A stretch of 40,370 nucleotides of DNA. Origin: Bdellovibrionales bacterium. Its GTDB lineage: Bacteria; Bdellovibrionota; Bdellovibrionia; Bdellovibrionales; UBA1609. Location of the stretch: assembly GCA_015163875.1 (NCBI GenBank), contig JAAOIH010000001.1, forward strand, positions 145,641 to 186,010, given 5' to 3'. Under the pieces are notes generated by a model. That model did no database searches. It was not told the origin of the DNA and saw nothing but the letters and a program-made list of their open reading frames with translations. Shown in pieces: positions 1-7,129 of the stretch. How positions within the stretch are numbered: position 1 is the stretch's first letter; each line of letters begins with the position of its first letter. The translations under genes were made by a program, and so were the position numbers.

Positions 1-219
1 ATAATTATTCCAAAAGAGAATCAAAAAGATTTAAAAGATATTCCAAAAGAGGTAATAAAAGGATTACAAGTTGTGCTAGTTGATCATGTTGATCAGGTTT
101 TAGTAAAAGCTTTGGCAATTAAAAATCCAAAAGAAGTATTTAAACAAGATAAAATAAAAGAGCATATTGGGCTAAGAGCACAGCATGTTGGATATATAGA
201 AAACAGCAAAGCTCAATAA
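1..219 (+). CDS. lon: ATP-dependent protease La (Lon), C-terminal fragment
   Basis: Frame 1 is open from the window edge to a TAA at 217-219, giving the last 72 residues of a protein whose start lies outside the window. The 'IIPKENQKDLKDIPKEV' stretch, followed by a helix with 'VDHVDQVLVKAL', matches the extreme end of the LonA peptidase domain (P-x-EN-x-x-DL-x-x-IP), which follows the catalytic Ser-Lys dyad. Lon is a cytoplasmic AAA+ protease that degrades damaged and regulatory proteins. About 30 extra residues after the conserved core form a short charged tail. The catalytic residues are not in view, so the call rests on the C-terminal signature alone. Confidence 0.85.
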   Translation: MIIPKENQKDLKDIPKEVIKGLQVVLVDHVDQVLVKALAIKNPKEVFKQDKIKEHIGLRAQHVGYIENSKAQ

Positions 220-253
220 TTGAGCAAATAATGCACCGCACAGGCAACTAAAT

Positions 254-293
254 TAAAAACTAGCCATTAGTATTGACGCAGTTTTAGTTTTTA
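254..293 (+). terminator. possible weak hairpin after lon
   Basis: A perfect 9-bp inverted repeat (TAAAAACTA at 254-262, TAGTTTTTA at 285-293) lies 35 bp after the lon stop, and its right arm ends in a T-run. The 22-nt loop and lack of G:C pairs make it weak. It could serve as a factor-independent terminator but may be chance in AT-rich DNA. Confidence 0.3.
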
Positions 294-310
294 TATAAAG
301 TTCCTCTAAT

Positions 311-1510
311 ATGGAGCGTCAAAATTTAGATTCTAATAATTCTGCTAATGCAAAAGACTCTTTGCAAGTTTTGCAAACCCAGCAAACAAATATTTCTGAC
401 TTAGACACAGAAGTTCACGCATTTTATCAATTAGGAAACTTGTATTACGATAGATTAGACTTTGCAAAAGCCTTATTTTATTTAAAAAAAGCTGCATCAG
501 TATTTTTAAAAGAGTCACAATTTGAATATTATTTTTCTTGCCAAAATAAATGTTTATTTATTTTTTTTGAGCGAGAAGAAAAACAAGAAGCAGACGCTTT
601 AAAAAAAGAATTAGCAGATGTTAAGTTAAAATATTCTTTAGAAGACAACTCTCGTTATCATTATACTTTAGGGAGCTCTTTAGATTTTGAAAAAAATTAC
701 TCATCAGCCCTGTCTTGCATGGAAAAATCTTTAGAACTAGCATTAAAAACTCAAAATAAAATTGATATTTGCTACGCTTTGTCTGGATTAGTTATTATAT
801 ATGTTCATCAAGAAAAATTTGATTTAGCTATAAAAGAAATTAATAATTTAAAAGTATTTTTTCAAAAAATAGATTTAAAAGATTTATCTATGTCCATGGA
901 TCTTGCCCATGGATATATTTTAAGAGAAAAAGGAATGTTAAAAGAATCTTTAGATGTTTTTTGGAAAATATATTCTAAAATTAGTGAAGTAAAAAATTTA
1001 TATTATAATACTTATTTGCTATATGCATTAGGCACTACTTATTTACAGTTAAAAGATAGAGAAACAGCATCTTTATTTTTATCTTTAGCGCAAAGCTCTT
1101 GTGACAAAGTTAATTTAAAAAGAACATCATCTTTAATAGCAACTCATATTAAATCAATAGGGCTTAAACACGGAACAGAGTTTGATTTAATTTTAGATTG
1201 CCACAGCAGACAGGTTAAAGAAAAAGACAAAGGGATTGTTAATTTAAAGGGACAATTTGTAATTTTAGAATTACTAAAATTATTTTTATCTAAACCAGGA
1301 CATTCTTTTTCTAAAAAAGAATTGGTAAAAAAAGTATGGGATCAAAATTACTCACCAAGCATTCATGACAATAAAGTTTATGTAACCTTAAAAAGATTAA
1401 AAAAAATTATTGAACCAAATGCAAAATCCGCAAAATATATTTTTCGTAACAAAGACGGCTATTATTTAAACTCTAAAGTAAAAACATTTATTAGAGAGAT
1501 ACAATTTTAA
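311..1510 (+). CDS. TPR protein with C-terminal OmpR/PhoB-type winged-helix DNA-binding domain
   Basis: Protein of 399 residues. Residues ~35-300 are repeated amphipathic helix pairs of TPR type, for example 'YQLGNLYYDRLDFAKAL' and 'HYTLGSSLDFEKNYSSAL'. Residues ~305-395 read as a winged-helix effector domain: a 'FSKKELVKKVW' helix, then 'HDNKVYVTLKRLKKII' as the recognition helix, then a 'YIFRNKDGYYL' wing. No receiver domain and no membrane segment are visible, so this looks like a cytoplasmic transcription factor that senses a protein or peptide through its TPR array. The start at 311 has no strong Shine-Dalgarno. The exported-protein gene begins 34 bp downstream and is a plausible target or partner (inference). 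The signal it responds to cannot be read from sequence. Confidence 0.75.
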   Translation: MERQNLDSNNSANAKDSLQVLQTQQTNISDLDTEVHAFYQLGNLYYDRLDFAKALFYLKKAASVFLKESQFEYYFSCQNKCLFIFFEREEKQEADALKKELADVKLKYSLEDNSRYHYTLGSSLDFEKNYSSALSCMEKSLELALKTQNKIDICYALSGLVIIYVHQEKFDLAIKEINNLKVFFQKIDLKDLSMSMDLAHGYILREKGMLKESLDVFWKIYSKISEVKNLYYNTYLLYALGTTYLQLKDRETASLFLSLAQSSCDKVNLKRTSSLIATHIKSIGLKHGTEFDLILDCHSRQVKEKDKGIVNLKGQFVILELLKLFLSKPGHSFSKKELVKKVWDQNYSPSIHDNKVYVTLKRLKKIIEPNAKSAKYIFRNKDGYYLNSKVKTFIREIQF

Positions 1511-1544
1511 AAATAATTACAGTAAGCAATTACAGGAAGCAATT

Positions 1545-2183
1545 ATGACAAAAACTTTATTTTCTTTTTTTAAACAAGCATCTTTATTTTGTTTTACTTT
1601 AACTGCATTTTTAATAACAGATACAGGCCTTGCCTTTCATAAAAAAAGTACTTATCAGTCAGAACTATTTAAAAGTGAGTGTTTTGCTAAAGTTTTAGGC
1701 GGCGGAGATGACTTAATACCGTGGCCATTACCATGGCCTGTTTCGCAATGCCCATGGAGCACAAAAAATTTATATGGAACTTGGAAGACAAAAGAAATTA
1801 TAAAAAATAAAAATATTGTGTTGCAAGACACCTCCAGTAAAAGGTCAGAAGTTTACAAAATTTTTGACTCATCTATGGGAATATCTATTATCATAAACAA
1901 AGCAGACGGAAGCACAGACAAAGGATTTGTACTTAGCAATTTTTATAAAGTACCAAAAAACAGTCATACAGCAGTTATGTATTCTGAAAATGGAGGGGTA
2001 TATTATTTGTCTATATATGCACATAGCAAATCTAGAATTGATTTAAGTAAAGGCAAAAATAAATCTTGTACAGACTCAAAAAAGAAAAAAATAGAAAATT
2101 TTGTTTTTATAAAACAAAAAGTTCATGGATTTTTACAGTGTGAAGAAAATGTATCTTCATTTTGGTTGCTAGAAAGAAAGTAG
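1545..2183 (+). CDS. exported protein of unknown function with a Trp-Pro-rich motif
   Basis: 212 residues. Residues 1-30 are a hydrophobic Sec-type signal sequence (basic start, long Phe/Leu/Thr stretch, likely cleavage near 'GLAFHK'). The mature part opens with an unusual 'DDLIPWPLPWPVSQCPWS' segment rich in Trp and Pro with a Cys nearby. It continues into alternating hydrophobic/charged stretches that look like beta strands, starting 'LYGTWKTKEI', reminiscent of small lipocalin-like barrels. Several Cys residues (in 'SECFA', 'SQCPW', 'SCTDS', 'LQCEE') could form periplasmic disulfides. It follows the TPR-winged-helix regulator by 34 bp and may be co-transcribed with it. No family was recognised; periplasmic or outer-membrane location is inferred from the signal sequence. 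Confidence 0.65.
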   Translation: MTKTLFSFFKQASLFCFTLTAFLITDTGLAFHKKSTYQSELFKSECFAKVLGGGDDLIPWPLPWPVSQCPWSTKNLYGTWKTKEIIKNKNIVLQDTSSKRSEVYKIFDSSMGISIIINKADGSTDKGFVLSNFYKVPKNSHTAVMYSENGGVYYLSIYAHSKSRIDLSKGKNKSCTDSKKKKIENFVFIKQKVHGFLQCEENVSSFWLLERK

Positions 2184-2292
2184 GGCGTTTAAGCTTGAAA
2201 ACTGTTTTAAAAAGAGACTAAAAAAATAAAATAATACTTAAGTTTTAAAAAAATAATAAAAGATAAAATAAGACTTAAGTTTATATAACAAA

Positions 2293-2319
2293 CTCCCGTT
2301 CTAGACTTTAGAACAGGAG
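2293..2319 (+). promoter_or_regulatory. hairpin that sequesters the Shine-Dalgarno of the 2325 gene
   Basis: CTCC at 2293-2296 pairs with GGAG at 2316-2319, and GTTCTA at 2298-2303 pairs with TAGAAC at 2309-2314. This gives ten base pairs with a single C/A mismatch and a five-base loop. The right arm contains most of the AGGAGG ribosome binding site, six bases before the ATG. Such a structure would block ribosome loading until melted or unwound (inference). No ligand-binding fold is evident upstream. Confidence 0.5.
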
Positions 2320-2324
2320 GCTTT

Positions 2325-2735
2325 ATGCAGAAATCAACTATATCTGACAATCTATCAGAAATTAATTTTTTAAAAGTTTCAGAAGTTATTGGCTTTTCAA
2401 ACTGTATGGTTGTAGCCAAACAAGCATATATTGTAGATGCCAATGGACATGGTTTAATATTAAGAATTTTTTCACAAGATTTAAATAAAGAGTGGATAAA
2501 AAATAACTCATTAGAGTCTTTAGTGTCTGAGGATTTATCACTATTTATTACAGACATGAGCTTAGATGTAGAGGCACAAGTTTTAAAAATTTACCAAGAC
2601 AGGCTTCCATCAAAGTCTACAAAAGCTTTAGCAGAAAATTATTATGTAGATATTAAAATAGAGTTATCAAGCTCTTTACCAGATTACTGGGTAGAATGTT
2701 TTTCAGATGTCTTTGCCAAAAAATCAGCAGCTTAA
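2325..2735 (+). CDS. hypothetical cytoplasmic protein, 136 residues
   Basis: The start is fixed by a full AGGAGG at 2315-2320, six bases before the ATG. There is no signal peptide or membrane segment. The sequence mixes beta-like and helical stretches ('SEVIGFSNCMVVAKQAYIVD', 'NGHGLILRIFSQDL') and ends with a helix carrying 'LPDYWVECFSDVFAKKSA'. I do not recognise the family. An overlapping minus-strand frame (2207-2557) has no ribosome binding site and is treated as a shadow. The gene is followed by the tRNA-Val on the opposite strand. Its ribosome binding site lies inside a stable hairpin, so expression is probably controlled at translation. Confidence 0.65.
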   Translation: MQKSTISDNLSEINFLKVSEVIGFSNCMVVAKQAYIVDANGHGLILRIFSQDLNKEWIKNNSLESLVSEDLSLFITDMSLDVEAQVLKIYQDRLPSKSTKALAENYYVDIKIELSSSLPDYWVECFSDVFAKKSAA

Positions 2736-2777
2736 AACCTCTGGTTACTTGTCACATAAAAAAAGAGAGGAAAAAAT

Positions 2778-2853
2778 TGGTAGGGACTACCGGGTTCGAA
2801 CCGATGACATCCACCTTGTAAGGGTGGCGCTCTACCAGCTGAGCTAAGTCCCT
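2778..2853 (-). tRNA. tRNA-Val (anticodon UAC)
   Basis: The reverse complement folds as a complete cloverleaf. The acceptor AGGGACT pairs with AGTCCCT, the D-arm is GCTC...GAGC, and the anticodon stem CCACC/GGTGG holds the loop CTTACAA (anticodon TAC). The variable loop is ATGTC, and the T-arm is ATCGG-TTCGAAC-CCGGT. The discriminator is A, and CCA is encoded in the DNA (2778-2780). A T-run follows the 3' end. It would read GUN valine codons, mainly GUA and GUG. Confidence 0.97.
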
Positions 2854-2913
2854 AAATAACTATAAAAATATATACTTAAAATTTCTGATTGGCAACGCAA
2901 CAAAATAACTAAC

Positions 2914-3669
2914 TTAGTTTTTATCTAAATAGCTAAAAGCAAGAGTGTAGTCTGCAAAACTAATTACCCAGCCCATGCCTACATATTTTTTGTTTTTTTG
3001 TATGTTATAAAATTTATATTGCCAAGAAGATTTAGGATTAAAAAATGTTTTTTTGCTCTGTTTATTAAGTGTCTCATCTTTTAAAAATGGAGACCAAGAA
3101 TGTATAATTAAATCATTTAGTACTTGTGTTTTATTTTCTGTTAATGATTTAAAGCTGGCCTCTTTTGCAGTCCAAAGATTTTCAGCCGATGGCGCATCAA
3201 AAACTTCTACCTGTGTTGACACTCTGTTAATAATCTCTTTAGTAACCCTGCTACTTAGCTCTAAATCAACACCAATAAATTGATTGTCACAAGCCCCTCT
3301 TGGAGAGCAAGCAAAAACTCCATAAGATTTGCAATGCGAAATAGATGACTTAATTAAAGAAAAATCTTTTAAAGAACTTCCTGGCTCACATAAATTATTT
3401 AAAGCTAACAAAGAATGCGGAAGCGAATACTTGTTTGTTTTAATTTCTAAATTTTGTATTTTATCAGTAACTAAATGAATCATCGCTCTACGCAAAAATT
3501 CTCTTTGTTCTTGTTGGTTTTGTTTTGGCGAAAAGGGAACAATCTCTAGCCACAAATCTGTGCCTAGATTTTTTGAAATTGCAGTCACCCAAATTTCTAT
3601 ATTTTTAGAAAATTCGGCAACAAAAGAGAGATCTTGTTTTTGCTCTAACATAAATATTTTTACTAACAA
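2914..3669 (-). CDS. 4'-phosphopantetheinyl transferase (Sfp superfamily)
   Basis: 251 residues. Three Sfp-family signatures appear in order: 'SISHC' at ~109-113, 'GVDLE' at 133-137 (Mg2+-binding Asp and Glu) and 'WTAKEASFK' at 166-174 (Glu ligand and Lys). The family moves the phosphopantetheine arm from CoA to a serine of acyl, peptidyl or aryl carrier proteins. Length and layout resemble the Sfp/EntD monomeric type rather than the ~120-residue AcpS. No polyketide, peptide-synthetase or carrier-protein gene is in the window, so the substrate is unknown; it may be the general ACP activator. A second in-frame ATG at codon 7 is an alternative start. It is transcribed in the same direction as the adjacent tRNA. 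Confidence 0.8.
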   Translation of the reverse strand: MLVKIFMLEQKQDLSFVAEFSKNIEIWVTAISKNLGTDLWLEIVPFSPKQNQQEQREFLRRAMIHLVTDKIQNLEIKTNKYSLPHSLLALNNLCEPGSSLKDFSLIKSSISHCKSYGVFACSPRGACDNQFIGVDLELSSRVTKEIINRVSTQVEVFDAPSAENLWTAKEASFKSLTENKTQVLNDLIIHSWSPFLKDETLNKQSKKTFFNPKSSWQYKFYNIQKNKKYVGMGWVISFADYTLAFSYLDKN

Positions 3670-3884
3670 ATCGACAAAACAAACTTTGCTTAGCCTTTGG
3701 TTAAATTTTGCGCCTTTTTAACGCTTAGCACTATATTAAAGGCTTTATCTTAAAAAGTACAATATCAAGCTAATTTTTGTAAAATATAGCCTATTTTGAG
3801 CTGATTTATGCTTATATTAGCAGTTTAAGAATATTAATTGGCTTATTTTTCATTATTTTAGCAATTTTAGTCGATAGATTTAAT

Positions 3885-4745
3885 ATGAAAAGTCTTTTAA
3901 ATGCCAAAGGACAGGCCACAGTAGAGGCAGTTTTAATGCTGATTTTGGGCGTATCCATGGTGTTAGGCCTTGTGGCAGGCCTTAATACATCTTTTAAAGT
4001 ATTTACAGAAAACTATTTTGGAAGTTATTTTTTATGCTTAATTAAAAACGGTGAACTTCCAACATTAAAATATGTTTATGTTAAAGGAGTAGACCCTGAT
4101 AACTGTAGTACAAAACACAAGGCATTTACACTCACTGAAGGTTGGGCCAAAAAATCTATTGGAGGGGGATCAGGCTCTGGTAGCTCTGGATCAAAAAATA
4201 AATCTTCTGCTAAAAAAAAATCAGCTTCATCTAAACATCGAATAGCTAGTAGTAAATCTGGATTTAATAATTTTTCAAAAAAAAGATTTAAATCAAGGAG
4301 AGGAATAAGCAAAGGCTCAGGCGGGGCGGGGTCTTCTGGAAAAAATAAAAAAGATAAAGACGGAGACGGAATCTCTGGAGGAGCAAGCGTTGGCACTTAT
4401 GGAAAATTATCTAACGGAAATGACGGCGGCGTAAGAATTATAAGAATTAAACGAAGGTCATCTGGGCGTGGCAAAGGATCTCATAATTTGTACAAAGACC
4501 CAGGGGATAAAAAAATTAAAACAAGTGGCTCTATAAATAAGTCTTCTGAAGCAGGATATGGACAAAAAAATAAAACTCGTTTAAAAATAGACAGAACGGT
4601 TGCAAAAACAAAAATAAAGAAAGAAGAGGGCTTTAAATTTAATTTTTCAACCGTTATGAGATTTTTAATTATTGTGTCCTTGATAATTGTAATTATTATT
4701 GTTATCGGTGGACAGCTATTAAGTATTAGTAAATCTTTTGATTAG
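3885..4745 (+). CDS. prepilin/TadE-like membrane protein with long basic Ser/Gly/Lys linker and second C-terminal membrane segment
   Basis: 286 residues. The N-terminus 'MKSLLNAKGQATVEAVLM', followed by ~20 hydrophobic residues, matches a class III (type IV prepilin/TadE/Flp-like) signal: short basic leader, G-Q, Glu at the fifth position after the Gly, then a hydrophobic helix. After a short Cys-containing part (~45-85), residues ~95-245 are low-complexity Gly/Ser/Lys/Arg. Residues ~257-281 form a strong second transmembrane helix ('LIIVSLIIVIIIVIGG'). Pilins do not normally end in a membrane helix, so this is probably an envelope tether or assembly factor rather than a filament subunit (inference). 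There is no strong ribosome binding site. nadE follows 26 bp downstream. The pilus operon near 18-23 kb could supply a processing context, but no prepilin peptidase is in the window. Confidence 0.6.
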   Translation: MKSLLNAKGQATVEAVLMLILGVSMVLGLVAGLNTSFKVFTENYFGSYFLCLIKNGELPTLKYVYVKGVDPDNCSTKHKAFTLTEGWAKKSIGGGSGSGSSGSKNKSSAKKKSASSKHRIASSKSGFNNFSKKRFKSRRGISKGSGGAGSSGKNKKDKDGDGISGGASVGTYGKLSNGNDGGVRIIRIKRRSSGRGKGSHNLYKDPGDKKIKTSGSINKSSEAGYGQKNKTRLKIDRTVAKTKIKKEEGFKFNFSTVMRFLIIVSLIIVIIIVIGGQLLSISKSFD

Positions 4746-4771
4746 TTTGTAAATTTTTTTTTGAGTAGTTT

Positions 4772-6493
4772 ATGAAAATTGCATTAATTCAATTTAAATC
4801 TGCATTGGCAGAACCTATAAAAAATGCAAAAAGGCATTTGGAATTTATTTTAAAAGCCAAAGACCAAGGGGCTGATTTAATTGTGTTTCCAGAGATGTCT
4901 TTATTTTCGTATCCTTTATATGATTTGCCAGAAGATAAAAATATTATTACAGAGCAAAATTTAGCTTTAGATTTTATTCTTAAAAATTTACCAGACTCTG
5001 TATCAGTATTAGTTGGAGGCTTGCTGCAAAATACAGAAAAAGGAAAAAGTTTTTTTAACTCCGCATTTCTTTTGTCAAAATCAGAAAAAATAAAAATTTT
5101 TTCTAAAAAATTAATTCCAAATTATGACATCTTTGACGAGCACAGATTTATTCAGCCATCAGATAAAAATTTTGATAACTCTGTATTTAGTATTAAATCT
5201 AAAAGTTTTTTATTACATATTTGTGAAGACTCATGGTTTGGGATAGACAGTTTATCAAATCGACACTTGCATTATGTTTCTGAAGATTTTTTTAAAGCAA
5301 AAGGCAATGTTGATTATGTTATAAACATGAGCGCCTCTCCATTTTTTCAAGGAAAAAAAAATAACAGATTAAATATGGCAAAAAATTTAACATCTAATTT
5401 TGATGCACATTTATTATATGTAAACTTAGTAGGCGCCAGTGATGAGGTTATTTTTGACGGTCGTAGTTTTGTATATTCAAAAAACAATAAATTATTATCA
5501 GAGGCAAAAGCATTTAAAGAAGACATATTAATTGTAGACACCGAAAGTAAAGATTTAAACAGCGAAGTCAGCGGCGAAACAAACAGCAAAGTCATCTTAA
5601 AAGATTCACACCTAAACATTACACGCAAGGCCTTATGTTTTGGATTATCTGAATTTATTAAACAATCAGGATTTAAAAAAATACATATTGGTTTAAGTGG
5701 AGGCGTAGACTCAGCAGTTATTGCCTGCCTTGCAACAGAGGCCTTGGGTAGTAAAAATGTACAGGCATTAAGTTTGCCATCTCAATTTAGCTCACAATTA
5801 AGTTTTGATTTAGCCTCAGAGCAGGCAAAATTATTAAATATTTCTTTAAAAAATATATCTATACAAAAAATGTTTCAAACTTGTAAACAAGAAATAGATT
5901 TAGAATTAAATATATCAAGCCAATCTGTTATTCACGAAAATATTCAAGCCAGATTAAGAAGTTTAGTTTTAATGTCTTACTCTCAAAAAGAAAAAAGTTT
6001 ACTATTAAACACAAGCAATAAAAGTGAAATAGCAGTAGGATATTCAACTTTGTATGGCGATTTGTCTGGAGCAATTTGCCCAATAGGGGATTTATTAAAA
6101 ACAGAAGTATATGCCTTGGCTGAATATTATTGTAAAACAGGCAAGATTTCACAAAGTATTATAGACAGGCCTCCAACGGCAGAGTTAAAAAAAGATCAAC
6201 TAGACAAAGATAGTTTGCCAAATTACGAAATTTTAGATTTTATAATTATAAAAATTTTAAATATAAAAAATAGCATGATTTTAGACGAAAAATTTAACCC
6301 ATCTTTTGGTGATTATATTAAAAATATTTATACAAAAAGTGAGCTAGAATCTGTTGAAAAATTTTGTAAAACTAAAATTCTTGAAAGTGAGTTTAAAAGA
6401 TTTCAGGCTCCTCCAATTTTAAAAGTATCTATAAAATCTTTTGGTCAAGGGCGAAAAATGCCAGTAGCAAATTATAATTTACAAATCAAATAA
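4772..6493 (+). CDS. nadE: glutamine-dependent NAD+ synthetase
   Basis: 573 residues with two domains. The N-terminal nitrilase-like glutaminase (~1-270) shows the Glu-Lys-Cys triad: E41 in 'VFPEMSLF', K113 in 'SKKLIPNYD' and C151 in 'LLHICEDSW'. The C-terminal synthetase domain (~285-560) has the ATP-pyrophosphatase P-loop 'LSGGVDSAV' (~308-316) and 'NTSNKSE'. The enzyme adenylates nicotinic acid adenine dinucleotide and amidates it with ammonia from glutamine, the last step of NAD+ synthesis. The length is normal for the two-domain form. Its last 15 bp overlap the end of the convergent exonuclease gene. Confidence 0.95.
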   Translation: MKIALIQFKSALAEPIKNAKRHLEFILKAKDQGADLIVFPEMSLFSYPLYDLPEDKNIITEQNLALDFILKNLPDSVSVLVGGLLQNTEKGKSFFNSAFLLSKSEKIKIFSKKLIPNYDIFDEHRFIQPSDKNFDNSVFSIKSKSFLLHICEDSWFGIDSLSNRHLHYVSEDFFKAKGNVDYVINMSASPFFQGKKNNRLNMAKNLTSNFDAHLLYVNLVGASDEVIFDGRSFVYSKNNKLLSEAKAFKEDILIVDTESKDLNSEVSGETNSKVILKDSHLNITRKALCFGLSEFIKQSGFKKIHIGLSGGVDSAVIACLATEALGSKNVQALSLPSQFSSQLSFDLASEQAKLLNISLKNISIQKMFQTCKQEIDLELNISSQSVIHENIQARLRSLVLMSYSQKEKSLLLNTSNKSEIAVGYSTLYGDLSGAICPIGDLLKTEVYALAEYYCKTGKISQSIIDRPPTAELKKDQLDKDSLPNYEILDFIIIKILNIKNSMILDEKFNPSFGDYIKNIYTKSELESVEKFCKTKILESEFKRFQAPPILKVSIKSFGQGRKMPVANYNLQIK

Positions 6494-7105
6494 AGAAGTT
6501 TGTTTGTCTTCATCTTTTAGCTCTTCAAAATAAAAATGTTTTCCAGAAAGAGAAATTAAATTATCTGTTGGTGGCAAGCTTGCACTGCCTGTTACTTTTT
6601 TTATTAAATTCATAAAAACTTCTGCACAGTATTTTGCGTCGTCTTCTGCTCTATGAAAAACATCGCCTTTAATACCAAAATGTTGCACCAAGCTTCCTAA
6701 TTTATAACTAGCAAGCCCTGGTAAAATTTTTTTTGCCATTCCATAAGTGTCTATAACAAGTGAGTTTGGGGAATTTATTTTATATCTTTTAAGATTAGAT
6801 TGTAAAAATTGAAAATCAAAAGATGCATTATGTGCAATCATTATAAAATCTTGACAAAAATTAGTTAAATCTCCCAAAGTTTTTTGTATAATTGGTTTTC
6901 CTTTAACCATTTCGTTAGTGATACCATTAATTTTAGTAGCAATAGATGGTATTGCCTGTTCGGGGTCAACAAGAGTTGAAAACACACTGTCTACTTTGCC
7001 ATCAATATATTTTACAGCACCAACTTCGATAATTCTATCAAGTTCTGGGTAAAGCCCTGTGGTCTCTAGATCAAAAGCAATAAAGTTTAAATTAGAAGTA
7101 TTCAT
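6479..7105 (-). CDS. DnaQ-family DEDDh 3'-5' exonuclease (Pol III epsilon-like)
   Basis: 208 residues. Exo I is 'FDLETTG' (D12, E14), Exo II is 'HNASFD' (92-97) and Exo III is 'HRAEDDA' (H151, D155), the DEDDh arrangement of DNA polymerase III epsilon and related proofreading or RNA-trimming nucleases. It could be the replicative proofreading subunit, but paralogues with other jobs are common, and the C-terminal clamp/alpha-binding region cannot be verified by eye. It is the last gene of the minus-strand operon, 24 bp after its upstream neighbour, and overlaps the end of nadE by 15 bp. Confidence 0.85.
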   Translation of the reverse strand: MNTSNLNFIAFDLETTGLYPELDRIIEVGAVKYIDGKVDSVFSTLVDPEQAIPSIATKINGITNEMVKGKPIIQKTLGDLTNFCQDFIMIAHNASFDFQFLQSNLKRYKINSPNSLVIDTYGMAKKILPGLASYKLGSLVQHFGIKGDVFHRAEDDAKYCAEVFMNLIKKVTGSASLPPTDNLISLSGKHFYFEELKDEDKQTSLFDL

Positions 7106-7129
7106 AGTAATAAAGCTATAATATTTTAA

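Noticed and set aside
273-299. Promoter before the 311 gene (TTGACG ... TATAAA)
   Set aside because: The spacing is 15 bp and the start would fall only a few bases before the ATG; it also overlaps the possible lon terminator, so it is too uncertain to list.
2207-2557. 116-codon minus-strand frame overlapping the 2325 gene
   Set aside because: No ribosome binding site; the plus-strand gene has a full AGGAGG and protein-like composition.
4076-4396. 106-codon Pro/Leu/Asp-rich minus-strand frame
   Set aside because: It mirrors the Gly/Ser/Lys low-complexity stretch of the 3885 gene and has no start signals.
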